Shown: positions 20,870 through 32,409, counted from the stretch's first letter. The stretch is 64,000 bases of DNA from Discostella pseudostelligera (GCA_036940085.1 JALLBK010000008.1:1-64000), one strand, 5' to 3'. The notes: a model not told the origin generated them from the sequence alone. A program made the numbers and translations.

Positions 20870-21587
20870 ATGGCAATATGAAGAACAGGATCCGAGTAGA
20901 TGCCACAGCTCAACGCAGTGGATCGGATACCTATGCAGTTGGATTACACATATGTTTATGTTGAGCGTGCAAAGCCTATTGTGTGTTCGGTCGAGAGAAT
21001 GATCATACAAGCCGTGGATAGATAGAAGCAGATTTAGTAGTCTGCACCCTCAATGTTAATAGCTTTTCACATTCAACAATACATTCTTTTGCTTCTACGA
21101 TTTAGGCTACACCAAGTAATATTATGATGCACAGCACAGTCACCTCGATGTTGATTGAGCACCATATAATAGGAGTAGGTAACGTCACTAGATATTCAAA
21201 CTAATTGAAGTCGATGAATTATGGAATGGTATGAGCATCGAGCACGGGCGATAGAGGGACAATAATTTCAGATTTCAGATTTCAGATTTCAGATTTGGCG
21301 GGAGCGATTTTGGCGGGGGAGAGCCAACGCTGAGTTTCCCGCCACTTTCGTGGAGTTGTACTCCTACTTATTTGGCGGGAAGTTCAAATTCAGACTTCCT
21401 TCCGACACAAGCGTTGAGAATACACCATGACGAAGGATCATCTCACATGCTTGTCGCCGTCGCTCTCCTTCACTTTGACTTTCAAGCAACCTTCAACCAA
21501 ATAGCATGCCCCGAGACCATTCATCTAATATTTCTCTACTCAGGTTCTTTTCATTCTTCATCAATTGATATGGATTGCGAATAGACT
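20870..21587. promoter_or_regulatory. Intergenic region with heptamer repeat and E2F-like cluster
   Basis: This 718-bp stretch between two plus-strand genes has no supported gene. Next to the TPR gene it holds 4.6 copies of ATTTCAG (21265-21296) running straight into GGCGGGAG (21297-21304). GGCGGGGG (about 21312), TTCCCGCC (21336-21343) and GGCGGGAA (21374-21381) follow. This is the densest cluster of the element in the window. Confidence 0.55.
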
Positions 21588-22568
21588 ATGACTGCGTCCA
21601 AAGTGCGTACCCTCCAGCCTTCGGGCAACACATCACCCGGTTCAGTTGAGCGATCGGATGCGGCCGCAAGGTCAAGTTTGTGCGGTGAATCCGGCATGTT
21701 CTCTTGGTGCGAAGTCGATATGATCCAAGATGCCGTTTGCGGTAATGGCTTCTCTTTATCAGTAATGGAATCGCGTGATGACGATCAATACAACGGGAAC
21801 GGCAGCATTTTCGATGCGTTTAAAACCTTGGAGCAAGATCATGAACTGTCAAAATCCAAATCATTTCCTCAGTATGGTGCTTATTCAAAAAGCTTCGGAA
21901 AAAATACCCTAGCAGTAGCCAAGGAACCATCGACGGCATCTCTTCTCGAAACATTGCCAACAAGCGCGTTTGGTGGTATTGAAAAGCCAAGATATGATCA
22001 ATTCATGCGATTGCTCCAGTCCGCATCAACGTCGCACGGCGCAAATAGTACTCAGGTAGCTGACTTGTACGTGACAATGAGCACCGAGCTCGGCGAGGGC
22101 AGCGATTCCACCGCGTCATCAAAAGAAATTGCCCTTCATCTCCTCGATGAGGCATTTGGTATCTATCAGGCACTGCTTGGAGATAGTCAACAAAAGACTA
22201 TTGACTGCAGGATTCAAATTGGTAAGATTTGTCAGTCTCTAGAACGGTATAACGAGGCGCTCGAATGTTTCTGCATGGCGGCGTACATGAGAGAGGCTCT
22301 GGTTGGAGTGCTTCATCCGTCTGTATCCGACGTTTGGGTCGAAATATCATCTGTACATTACAGTAAATCCAAGTTCGAATTGGCCCTAAAGGCAAGTGCG
22401 AAGGCATTGACGGGGTACCGAAATGCATATGGCGATAAACATCGCACTGTCATCGCGGTATTGAAGAAGATTGCGCAGATCCACATTCAAATGGGAAATC
22501 AGGATAAAGCGGTAGATATACAGAAGTATGTCCGCCTCCATTCACCCAAAGGCGATGCAATGATGTAG
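21588..22568 (+). CDS. TPR-repeat protein (kinesin light chain/NPHP3-like), 326 aa
   Basis: Single exon. The first half is polar and unrecognised. From about residue 180 there are three to four tetratricopeptide units of the 42-residue kinesin-light-chain type: ALHLLDEAFGIYQALLG, YNEALECFCMAAYMREALVGVLHPSV, FELALKASAKALTGYRNAYGDKH and a last incomplete one. The LG...HP and YGDKH turns are typical of TPR_12 units. It probably acts as a protein-binding scaffold; the partner is unknown. It has no membrane segment or catalytic motif. It is convergent with the 927-aa gene (148 bp). Confidence 0.8.
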   Translation: MTASKVRTLQPSGNTSPGSVERSDAAARSSLCGESGMFSWCEVDMIQDAVCGNGFSLSVMESRDDDQYNGNGSIFDAFKTLEQDHELSKSKSFPQYGAYSKSFGKNTLAVAKEPSTASLLETLPTSAFGGIEKPRYDQFMRLLQSASTSHGANSTQVADLYVTMSTELGEGSDSTASSKEIALHLLDEAFGIYQALLGDSQQKTIDCRIQIGKICQSLERYNEALECFCMAAYMREALVGVLHPSVSDVWVEISSVHYSKSKFELALKASAKALTGYRNAYGDKHRTVIAVLKKIAQIHIQMGNQDKAVDIQKYVRLHSPKGDAMM

Positions 22569-22716
22569 AGTTCATTCAATGGTACTACTTGTGGAATAAA
22601 ATTAATCATTTAAGTCACAGCAAGACGTACATTTTCATGAACAACACAAATTTCAGAGGACCGGAATTGATTCGAAGCTCGACCAACTCGTCGAGTCCCT
22701 GTTTTACTCTCTTCTC

Positions 22717-25673
22717 TCAATCCAATTCCAAACCGGCCACTTCATCAACCAATTCAAGCGTGGCATTCTTATTCTGAAGTGGAGCTTCCTCCCTTTGTCC
22801 TTCAGCATTATGTTTCTCGGCAGCCGACGACTCTTTTACATTCTTCATCCGCGCCTTGGCCATTTGCAATATTAACGCTCGACGAGAATTCCGCTCGTTG
22901 GGATTTGTCACGTCCGTATACGATGATCCAGAGACTAAAGATGTTCCATAGGATGATTCTGCGTCAGTACGCGTGTCCCATGTACTGTCATCAGCTGCTG
23001 TTCCTCCTGGAGCCATTATGTTGGTATCGATCCCAAGCTTGGTGGATAGGTCGGGTCGCTTGGAAAGTCCATCTCTGCATTATTTGTTGAGTTGCGAACG
23101 GTTGAGAAACGCGTGTATGATAAACAGGGCTCGGAAGAGAACGATAAACTTACATCTTTTTCATTCGCTTCTGCTTCAACCGATTCTGCGCCCCACCCAT
23201 CAGTGCACTCGTTACATTTTCATCATCATGTGCATGGTGGTTTATGGACACGTCGACATAGCCGTCAACGGGCGGGTCAATTGAGTGGTTTTCGTATTGA
23301 TCGTTTAACTGGGGGGCCATCATCGGCATATTTCCATGCATTGCATGGACTTGTCCTGTACCAACAATGTTCATACCGCCATGCATTGCTCTTCTTGTGG
23401 CGATCGCCTCATCATCACTGGCGTTGAGCATGAATCAGTAACAAAATCTCTGTGAATATTGCGACAATCACGACAAAAATATACTCAGTGATAAGTGATA
23501 ATGAAACTTACGGAATATCTCCTCCTCCCATCCCACTAGTGAATGCACCCTCTTCTTGAACATCCACCCAGTGCGGATCTCCCATTGGATTGTGAGGGTG
23601 CTGAGTGTTGGCATATGGGTGGTGCATTCCAGCCCCGGGAGGGAGTTGTTGGCTCATAGTGTCAACATGAAGACCACCACCCGAATATGGATTGCCGTAC
23701 GTGGAGCCAGTAGGGGGCACATTGTGCTGTTGTTGAAATTGCGGTGGACCTCCGTAGTAATAATGCATTTCGTCTATCGGGGACGGAGGGGCGCCATACT
23801 GCTGATGCTGAGGTGGGTACCCCACCGGCGGGTAATACGGTACATTATTCGGATCATGTTGTTGCTGGTGCATCCCAGGATATTGCGTTGGGTACATAGG
23901 ACCCACATCTCCACCACTGCCCCTTGAATCGGGCGGAGGACGACCTCCCGCTTGACCAAGCTCCACATACGCAGTAGTCCTCGGACTTGCCCCAGCAATG
24001 GTACTTGTCCCCCCTGGTACCCCTTGTGGTTTTTGCGATCCCACCGATGCTGGAGGTGGGCATCGACTTTCCCATTCCTGCGCAATGCTCAATGCCTCAT
24101 TCCGAGCTACAATGAAATGTGGAGGCAATACTTTCGTCCAAGCCTGAGGATGGAGTAGGTATGGCGGCAATGCACGGCAGGGACCCAAATGGTACAGCTT
24201 CAAGTCATCAAAGTCCCGTTCTGTTAAGTCATAGACGGACTCTATCTCCTCCACGGCAGCGACACTCTTTAATGGCTCTACATTCTTCCCACCACCAGAT
24301 GCACTAGATTCCAATCGGTACAACTCCTTGGGGCTCAAACTTGGACTGAGGAATGCCAACATATAAATTTCGGTACCACCCAATTCGGCACGATAATAGA
24401 CATCTTCTTCCGTATTGACCGGCCCACCCGAGAAGAAACAAAATTTATTCACCAACGTCCATTCATTGGGATCCTCCATCAAAAAGGAGGGTGCCTTCTC
24501 ACAAGTCATTGGAAAATCCGTCTGCAGTACCACCAAGGCATCGCGATTCAATGCCTCCACATCCATTAAACGTGTCATACCGACCGCACTACAAAGTAGG
24601 AAGTAGAACCCTCCATTGGGATGACATCGTTTTTTCGAATGAAAGAAAGGCACTCCATCCGGCAATGGTTTGAGACTAAAGTGACAATATTTCGATATCC
24701 GTCTCCATCCACTGCTGAGCAATAATTCATCGGGAAGTCGACTGAATTGATTGGGATATGTGCTCTCGACACGACGTAAATCCTCATCGCATATGGTAGG
24801 ACATCCCTTTAGTTTCATTGCCGCCGCAAGCATGAGCACAGTATTTCCAGTGAGAGTCAACCCCTCGTAATGTTGAGTATTCCGTCCAATGCCAGCCTTT
24901 GTGAAGTAACACCGTTTCGCAAAGCCCGAAGCAAGTGGTTGGGTGATTAATTTTTCCGATTCTTTGGTGATGGAATCGTCCGATTGTTTCCTCTTGGATT
25001 TGTGCGATGACGAGCGCTTGCTGCTCTCCTTCTTGTTGTCGTAGTAGGCACTGGAGGCTTCGGTGAGTGTGTCATTTTGCGTGGTATCATCGTCATATTC
25101 TGAATAGGCCCCCGTAATTTCCGACGGTGAATCCTCCGGTGGACGCGGCTTCCGATCACGACCTCTCCCACGTGATGACGATTTCTTCCTGCTCTCATCG
25201 TCCATGGTTTCATCATCTTCTTCATAACTTCCAGTAATATCTGTGGCGTTGGTTTCATCATCGTAGTCATATGAGCTCATGGGCCGCCGTCCAACCCCGC
25301 CAGAGCGCCCCCTCCCCCGATCAGAATCTCCCCGCCGACTGCTGCTGCGCGACGATCGATTATTTCGTGCTGCTATATCATCGGCATCGTCGCTCCCACC
25401 TGCCAAATCATTGTTGAAATTGCGTAGCATTGGACCGCACATATTTTCCAAAAATCCGTAGGGAGCCGCAGAGTCGACGCATCGCGAATTAGAAGTATTG
25501 GCGCCGTTGTTGTTACTGCCGCTCTCCCCGTCATTTTTGCGACCATTCCGCCCCGAGGAGGAGGATTTATTGTCCTTGTTGTTATTGCTGGTGGTGACGT
25601 TGGAGATGACGTCGGACACCCGACGCGCCGCGGCAGTGTAGGCTTCCGATGCCTTGCGTCCCAATGCCGACAT
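22717..25673 (-). CDS. Large hypothetical protein with low-complexity ends, 927 aa
   Basis: Three exons, 25673-23512, 23417-23154 and 23074-22717, with introns of 94 and 79 nt. Perfect GTAAGT donors and frame continuity join what look like three separate open frames into one protein; the first junction reads GGGDIP-DDEAIATRRA. N-terminal 230 residues: Asn/Ser/Asp/Arg-rich disordered segment. Middle (about 240-530): a folded, unrecognised domain with aromatic/Cys blocks such as AKRCYFTKAGIG, SGWRRISKYCHFSLK and EWTLVNKFCFFSGGP. Then a Pro/Gln/Tyr/Gly-rich prion-like tract (about 600-720) and a charged C-terminus. The disordered ends and Y/Q/G richness resemble condensate-forming or RNA-associated proteins, but this is only a compositional hint. 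The ATG at 25673 is preferred over a TTG at 25685. Confidence 0.75.
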
Positions 25674-26080
25674 GGTGGGAGGCAACTACAAACTCTCTCA
25701 CACCCACCCACCCACGCACTCTCTTTTGAGCCCTTTCTTTATATCTATTTCTCTAGGACGCAGTATTAGTTCGATCTGTTCCTACCCAACTCTCATTTCC
25801 GTCAAGGTTCATGGTAAGCTTATGTGGCATTTTTTTGCTGGGGTGCTGGTTGGCGGGCTAACGGTCGTTTCGACAACCCATACTGTTCCTACGCAGAACT
25901 GGCGAGGGCGGGCCGGCGCTCAAATTTCCTGCCAATATCTTCCATCTCCCGCCATATCTTTGGCCTTGCCATCATTCAACTCTCCAACCACCAAGACAAA
26001 CATCGACAACTAACACCAACACCACACCATCACCGTCGACATCGTCGGCACTGGTAGTATTTGCACCATCGGCATCAGCA
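25674..26080. promoter_or_regulatory. Bidirectional promoter
   Basis: A 407-bp head-to-head spacer. It has TTTCCTGCCAA near 25925 and CTCCCGCC at 25946-25953, both variants of the E2F-like element on the side of the plus-strand ITPase gene. No other gene is supported. Confidence 0.4.
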
Positions 26081-27020
26081 ATGAACAACGCATCCCAATC
26101 ATCCGCACCGCAGCCACAGCTATTTACCATAAGAGTCGCTGTGGGCACATCAAATCCCTGCAAAATCGAAGCGGTACGAAAAGCGTTTGAACACGTCTTT
26201 GTCGACCGCATTGATACCGATACCTCGGAAAATAAGATAAAGATTTATATTTCATCGTTTGATGTACCTTCGGGTAAGTGAATTAAATTATGATCGCCTA
26301 CCCAATCGTTTTTATGTCCCATTCATTACGCATCACAATTTATTTTTCTCTCGTCATGCAATACGCAATGCAATGCAATTAATTCACATATACCATCAAG
26401 GCGTCCCCGACCAACCGTACGGTGATGTCGAAACAAGAGAGGGTGCAATGAACCGTGCACAGGCTGCATACGACGCAGCATGTTCATGTACCAACGACGT
26501 AAATATGCACCCTGATTTTGCAGTAGGATTGGAGGGGGGGTTAGAACATCAATGCTATCAACAAAACATGACACCAGAGCAAACGACTCAACAAAATAAT
26601 AGTATTTCGAAAGGAGAGCTGTGGTGCATGGCATGGATAGCAATTTTGGGAGGCAAATCCGAGATGTGCATTGCTGCAAAGGCAAAGGATGATAACTACT
26701 GCGTTTCATCCACGGGCAATAAGAAGTGTCGAGCATCATCATGGGGATATGCCAAAACGGGTTCCTTCCTCCTCCCTCCCGCGCTGAGCGATCTTGTACT
26801 CAATAAAAATATAGAATTGGGACAAGCCGATGACATGTTATTTAATCGGGTTAATTCCAAACATAGACAGGGGACTGTTGGCAGATTAACCGATGGCCAA
26901 ATAGACAGAGACGAGTACTATGTGCATGCGCTCAAGCTGGCATTAATACCATGGATTCGACCAGAGCTGTACCTTGACAGGCATACCACCCCAGATTCAA
27001 TGGAACAATCAAAAGAATAA
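26081..27020 (+). CDS. Inosine/xanthosine triphosphatase (YjjX/DUF84 family)
   Basis: Two exons, 26081-26273 and 26401-27020, with a 127-nt intron, give 270 aa. The spliced protein shows the family blocks in order: VAVGTSNPCKIEAVRKAFEH, DVPSGVPDQPYGDVETREGAMNRA across the junction, DFAVGLEGGLE, WGYAKTGSFLLPPALSDLV and GTVGRLTDGQIDRDEYYVHALKLAL. The join SG-VPDQP matches the conserved SGVSDQP signature, which confirms the splice site. These enzymes hydrolyse ITP/XTP or other non-canonical purine nucleotides and so clean the nucleotide pool. A Gln/Asn-rich insertion after GLEGG is unusual. It is convergent with the next gene (216 bp). Confidence 0.92.
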
Positions 27021-27236
27021 CTTGTTCGAGATGCAAGTCGCATGGTTAATAATTTCATATTAATCGGTTCAGGTCTTTAAAGAGTCTACCAATATTTAAT
27101 GTCTAATGTCTAGGTTTGTCGGGTATGTTTCAATCCGCCCTCATGGAGAATGCTATTGTGAATACCGCCTCGTGACAAGCATCTTCGTTCTCTTTCTAAT
27201 CTATTGCCGAACGTGTGGGCAGTGTCACTGAAATTG

Positions 27237-29260
27237 TCACGGTACGTGCTCATCATTGAAGAACTCTTTCAGAAGCATGTCTCCATTGCCTGCCACGGCA
27301 TGTGACACAAGTCGAGCAGTTGCAATCTTCAACAAATGAACAATATGGTCACGTTCCACAAGACATGATGCCTCAAACATGAAGTCTTCGTCAAGACTTG
27401 AGCGAATGAGAAGGAGTGAATTCGGTTTGGTGAAAGGAAGAACATGCTTTTGTGGATGACGATCCATGTCGATCACTTCACCATCGGATACATTACTAAT
27501 CTGGAGGATTCTCCGCACAGAAAAGAGATTTACTTGATGTGGAAGAATGGTGAATACTTCTAGCCGGCGTTTCTCATTCAGATTTGACTGAGGTACCTCG
27601 CGCCACATGAGCTTTGGCTCGACAATTTCAGTGCGATTGCGGCGGTAACCTCGTTCGATCCAAACATCACAGAGTTTAGCTGTATTATTGGCATGCCAGT
27701 GTAGTCTCCACGTCGAATTGAGGGCATCCTGTTCATTATTTGGAAATGTACAACGAGTGTTGAATGACCTTCGACATGAGAATGGGAAATCACCGACCAA
27801 CTACTTACTTGAACACACCTCCCAACATCCAAAGAATTGGTGGAACATATGCCGGTCTGCATTGAGTTCTGGGGATGAGCGTTCTGTGAAAAGTAGTCAT
27901 ATATGTAAGCCTGGTGGTCCTTCTGTTGTGAAAAGATACGTTTCTCTTCCTTCGAGTGCTGTGCAACATGGTCCTCGACGCCTAGATTCGAGGTGCTTCT
28001 ACTCTTCGATTTGCCCTTTCGCATGAAGAGTTTGACATGGTGGCGAGTGATTGAAGAATTCGCACCGGCACCTACATTGAGCTGCATTGTATATTTTTCA
28101 TTGGAATTGAAGTGATTGTCTTCACTGCTTGTGGATTGCACCGACCCTACTTGCATCCAAGCTCTATCCACGAAAAACTGCTCCCCTGGATCACTGTCGT
28201 AGTACAAATCATCTTCTACATCACTGCGGCCAGTTTTCTTATTGACAGTCATACCTCGACGGAATATGCATCCCTGACACCGCTTCTTTGACGTAGATGC
28301 CTGACTGTGACGATCTAGTTGCGAAACTGAAGTGCACGGGTGGAATTTGCCCGCATAGTCAACGTATCCTCCGCAATCAGTATTGCCCTTCAGCTCACTT
28401 TCAACTTTCTTTGGGCCGCTGCTGTATAGAAAAGCACATGCATCAGTGGAAGTCGGACAGCACCAGTTTAAATCAATGGCATTCGAGAAGAGCCCAGCTC
28501 CGTCGGAAAATTGGATACCGTCAAGGAGACTTGGATTCTTCATATGATCATTGGGGATATGACCATCCGATTTTCTTGATACTGGCAGTATGCGTTTTGA
28601 TGGTGCGCGAAGGGACTGAGTGCGTCGAACACTGTCACCACTTGAATTTCTGAGCCTATTTCCTACGGGTGAATAAAAGCCAGGCAGATTCCTCGCGGCA
28701 TAAATAGGGGAAGATAATGTGGATGAAAGTGGCTGCACGACCTCTAACTCCCCTTTCGGATGATTGCCGTAATGACAGTGAACAGCCAATATTTGATCGC
28801 GAATAGACGTTGGGGTAGGCATCGATTGAATTTTGTGAACCAAATCGTTTATTCTCCCCCGGGAAAAATTTCTCGGTGCTCTAGATCGATTTGTAAGGCG
28901 ATGTCGGGTAGTTGCAGCAGCAGAAATCGTTTCCACGTCGGCTCCTGGGCCCCTTCCGTCCTTCGATGACTTTATAGACTGACCATGCTTGTCAGAAGAG
29001 CTATGTATATCATATTGGTTGCCTTGGGCACGTAGTACTCTATCAACGGCGCTGCCCGCATCGTCGCCTCCCTCATGGCCATGGTCATTGTCCGCTATCT
29101 GACTTAGGCACCCGACGCAGGATTGGGGCAACAACCACTCCGTCGGACTAGCTAAGAGAGCACCCCATTGCTGCAGTAACGAAGTGGGAGGTGATGGCGC
29201 AAAGTGTCCTTGAGGCTCATCAGCGCTTGGTTGGTCTTGATCGGTTCCTTCCGAAACCAT
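27237..29260 (-). CDS. Hypothetical protein, at least 647 aa
   Basis: Exons 29260-27809 and 27728-27237 have an 80-nt GTAAGT...CAG intron, phase 0. I do not recognise the family. The N-terminal 330 residues are polar and disordered with SR-like patches. A middle segment holds CCPTSTDACAFLYSSG and a Cys pair (KRCQGCIFRRG). The C-terminal 250 residues look folded and beta-rich (WRLHWHANNTAKLCDVWIERGY, LEVFTILPHQVNLFSVRRIL, LPFTKPNSLLLIRSS), resembling in pattern a PH-like domain, but I cannot confirm this. The frame stays open to 29407 without an ATG, and an acceptor-like CTTTCAG lies near 29380. A 5' exon, perhaps the open frame at 29487-29759, may therefore exist. Confidence 0.6.
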
Positions 29261-29486
29261 ATTATTTGGGGAGGAAAGCCTATGGCTATGTTGGTTGGCT
29301 TCGGCTCTTTGAGTGCTTGTCTCGCGGCGAGAAAGAAATGCGGCACAGGGAGATTGTTGCCGCTGGCAACACCTGAAAGTTGAGCTTGTTAGCGAGTTAT
29401 GGAACAAATTTACTGTAGGAAATATCGCTGATATTGCTCATTTTTCGGAGAAAATGACGGCTGCAGCTAAGCTAGCGGTGGGAGCA

Positions 29487-29759
29487 TCATAGATAGAGCA
29501 TCATAATCTTCTCTGCGACACCATCAATCTCACCAGATCTCACCGTAATAATATGTGCAGTACTGTGCGTGTCACAAGTGTTACAACTGAGGGGTTTCCC
29601 ACTCGGACTTGTTGGAAACCAAAAATAAAGGTATCTCACGATGGGAAGAAGTAGTCCGAGGCTGATAAAGTTATAAAGTTGTTGCTCTTGATTAGGCCTG
29701 GTTTTGAATCCAAAAAGCGATGGCGATGACATTATCCTAAAATTACTATCGTTATTCAT
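29487..29759 (-). CDS. Possible short membrane protein or 5' exon of the downstream gene
   Basis: A 90-codon ATG frame with one strong hydrophobic segment (YNFISLGLLLPIVRYLYFWF). It could be a free-standing small protein. It could also be the first exon of the gene at 27237: a GTGAGA donor after 29544 and an acceptor before 29362 would join in phase 0, with a 181-nt intron. That intron would be longer than most here. The evidence does not decide, and it may also be chance. Confidence 0.3.
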   Translation of the reverse strand: MNNDSNFRIMSSPSLFGFKTRPNQEQQLYNFISLGLLLPIVRYLYFWFPTSPSGKPLSCNTCDTHSTAHIITVRSGEIDGVAEKIMMLYL

Positions 29760-29973
29760 TTGCTTTAACTACTAATCTCTAGCCTACTCAACACGTTCCA
29801 AAACTAAACAACTACAATTCAACTCTCATATGCCCCATTTCATCACGTAATATGCTCCAATCAAAAATGTCGACTTTGCCACAATCACCGACACCTCATG
29901 TCATAGGAGCCAATTAAGTTCAGAATCCTCCTTCCGGAGGAGATGCAACGATACATACGAACGAATCCGATAC

Positions 29974-31819
29974 TCAATTGTCATCACTAACAACACTCCA
30001 CCCATCCTCCGCAGTACTTGCATCATCAACTTTGGGAAACTCAGAGCCATTCTCAATCTCGTTAAAATCCTCGGACTTCAGCCCAGTAACAGTAGACGGC
30101 ATACTGATGACCGACGCGGCAGCACCAACCAAATCATCAGACTTGGTCAGATTCGCATCATCGCCTATCATCGATTCATCCACCTTTTCCTCAAGTTCGG
30201 TCATGGCGGATGCATCCGATGCAGCAACTGATTCGGTGGAAGCGGCAGCAGCAGTGGCGGTGGTGGCATTGTCCTTAGGCGTCTGGTAGGATTCTTTTTC
30301 GTTAGACTCCACTTCTTTCTGCCACTCTTCGACTGCCGCAACACAAACATCAAGCCTGAAAACCAAATGGACTGTAAGTAAAATCAGAGAGAAGAACACG
30401 AACAAGTCTCGCAAGAAGCCGAACTCACGTGCGTCCGATTACTTCAGCAATGCTCCCAATTCCATCAGCATCCGAGAGGAAAGATTCGTTACTAGTTGTT
30501 CCCGGAGCCACTTTGGGTGAGGGTTTGCTCTCGGGAGTCTTGGGTTCCTGAATCTTCTTCGCCAATTCAGTAAGGCCTGCAATATCGATTGGGAAATCCG
30601 AAGAAACCCATGTTTTGAGCCATTTGGGCTGCATGCGGAGATCACGCCCTGCAATAGCGGACGATACATCATGGGACAAGGGCTCGGTTAGAGCGGATCG
30701 AATGTACAATGAAATGCATCGATGCATATTTAATCACTTACCCTGAATCTCTGGAGTGAAGTCAAGGTCGTCGCCCTCGTACTCCTTGAAGCATGCTGCG
30801 CATAGATCAAAGTCAGGAATCTTTGTGGCATGGTAGCGAGTTCCGATGATTGGGCTCTTCGAGCAACCATCACATGTGTGACGAGCATGCACAAAGGATT
30901 GGTTCTCAAAATCCTTTGGAGTGATCCTGAGAACGTTCCTCGCATGGCATCCCATAATAATGGGAGATCTGCCCATCGATACAGTAACCGCCTTCTTGGC
31001 GGGTTCCACTTTCTTCAGCTGAATCCGCTGGGGCATTCCGGTTGCCTTGTTGTTCGTCGTCGGTACCGTCACCTTCGCTTTGGGAGCAGTCACATTGATG
31101 AGGAAGGGTTTACGCACTGGCAGCATCGCGATGGCTTGCAGAAAAGCATCCTTCAATTCACCATCCGACGAAATGTTGACTTCATCCCCATCTTCATCGG
31201 TGTAAGTCGCTTTTGCGTTGGCAACAAAAGAATCATGTGCCACATCGGTGAAACCAGCTGCGATGGACAACACTTTTGCATACGAGAGGTTCGAGCTCGA
31301 TTTATCCCAAATCTCCGCCACTTTCATGCGCCGAATTTGGACTGTCGAACGGTGAAATTGTATGATAGGCGGAAGCAACGAATAACATTTGAGTGTTTCT
31401 ACGACCTTGTCGACAACAACATAACACACATCATGGAAGAGTGGACTTACCATCTCCACCATTGTCAATCTTGAGCTTGAGCACAAAGTCGTGGCTGATC
31501 TTGGTATCGCGAACTGCAAAAACAAAGGATAAGACGTGTCAATCGGAAGCAGCAACATCAAGCATCACTACGCGAAAATCGACTTACCCAACACTTCCTC
31601 CTTCAAACCAATATCCGGTCCGGTGTATTTTTCAAAGCAGCGGGCACAGAGGTCAAAGTTAGGTTTCATATGGGAGTTGTAGCGCTGTCCGAGGATGGGT
31701 CGCTGGAAGCATTTATCGCACGTGTGTTTAGTGTGCACGACAAACTCGACGCCGCCGACGCCACCATCGTGATGTTTCCCCGCCGCCGACGCTGCTGAAT
31801 AAATCGTTGCTGTCGCCAT
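29974..31819 (-). CDS. ZZ-PB1-ZZ protein with C-terminal LIR-like motif (NBR1/p62-like)
   Basis: Five exons, 31819-31588, 31513-31451, 31341-30742, 30648-30429 and 30355-29974, give 498 aa. Introns are 74, 109, 93 and 73 nt and all keep frame. Domain order: ZZ zinc finger 1 (about 29-70, HTCDKC...DLCARCF); PB1 domain (about 82-165), with a basic first strand FVLKLKID and the acidic OPCA motif YTDEDGDEVNISSDGELKDAF; ZZ finger 2 (about 250-290, HTCDGC...DLCAACF); a helical region; and an acidic tail ending EDGWSVVSDDN, where W491-S-V-V494 fits the W-x-x-[LIV] Atg8-binding consensus with acidic flanks. PB1 plus ZZ plus LIR is the toolkit of p62/NBR1 selective-autophagy receptors, but a ZZ on both sides of PB1 is not their usual order. 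No UBA was recognised. Confidence 0.82.
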
Positions 31820-32409
31820 GATCTCCTTCTTTTGAATGCTGGAGGCTCTTCTATGGGGCGTAATCTGCAATGGGCACCGCGGGTTCAATGATGTTTACCT
31901 TCGCTCGACGACGATTCTCTTCGATTTATGAGTGAAGAGTGAAGATAGTGGTGTGAATGATGGTGATGTTCTGATTTCTGATGTTCTCTTCTCGTCTTGC
32001 TTCTTCTCCTTGCTTTTTGCCTTGCCGCGTTTTTGGCCTGTGGATTTGGAAGACTTCTGAGTAATAAGTAACTTCAAATAACTTCCAACTAAATTTTAAG
32101 ATCTAGAAATGTAACATACTCCTATTGTTTAATATTTTTATAATTAACAATAGGAGTATATTTTTGCGATTTTTACGTATATCTATACGAACACCCGCCC
32201 GTCGCCGCCGCCTTCCGACAGTACTCCGAATCATCTTGTCTGCAGCCGAATGCTATGGTCAATGTCGATGTCGAAGCCATGGTGTGGCCCCACTCTAGTA
32301 TCTATGTGCAGCTTTCACAACTGCAGTGCAGCGGTGTACCATCTCGAGGTCGTTATTGTCGTTCAGCATGCTCCTCTTGAAGTCGATTAGCCAAAGCCAC
32401 ACCCGCGAC
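31820..32409. promoter_or_regulatory. Divergent promoter with 14-bp inverted repeat
   Basis: A 590-bp head-to-head spacer between the ZZ-PB1 gene and REV1. A perfect 14-bp inverted repeat, ATACTCCTATTGTT at 32116-32129 and its complement at 32146-32159, flanks a 16-nt AT-rich loop. It could form a cruciform or be a paired binding site. The REV1 frame is open back to 32326 and includes an alternative ATG at 32368. I see no E2F-like element here. Confidence 0.5.

Noticed and set aside
23150..23431. Separate gene starting MLNASDDEAIA
   Set aside because: The preceding exon ends in a perfect GTAAGT donor, and the acceptor at 23418 joins in phase (DIP-DDEAIA), so this is an internal exon.
32116..32159. 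Rho-independent-like terminator
   Set aside because: It lies between two divergent start codons in a eukaryotic genome, where such terminators do not operate.
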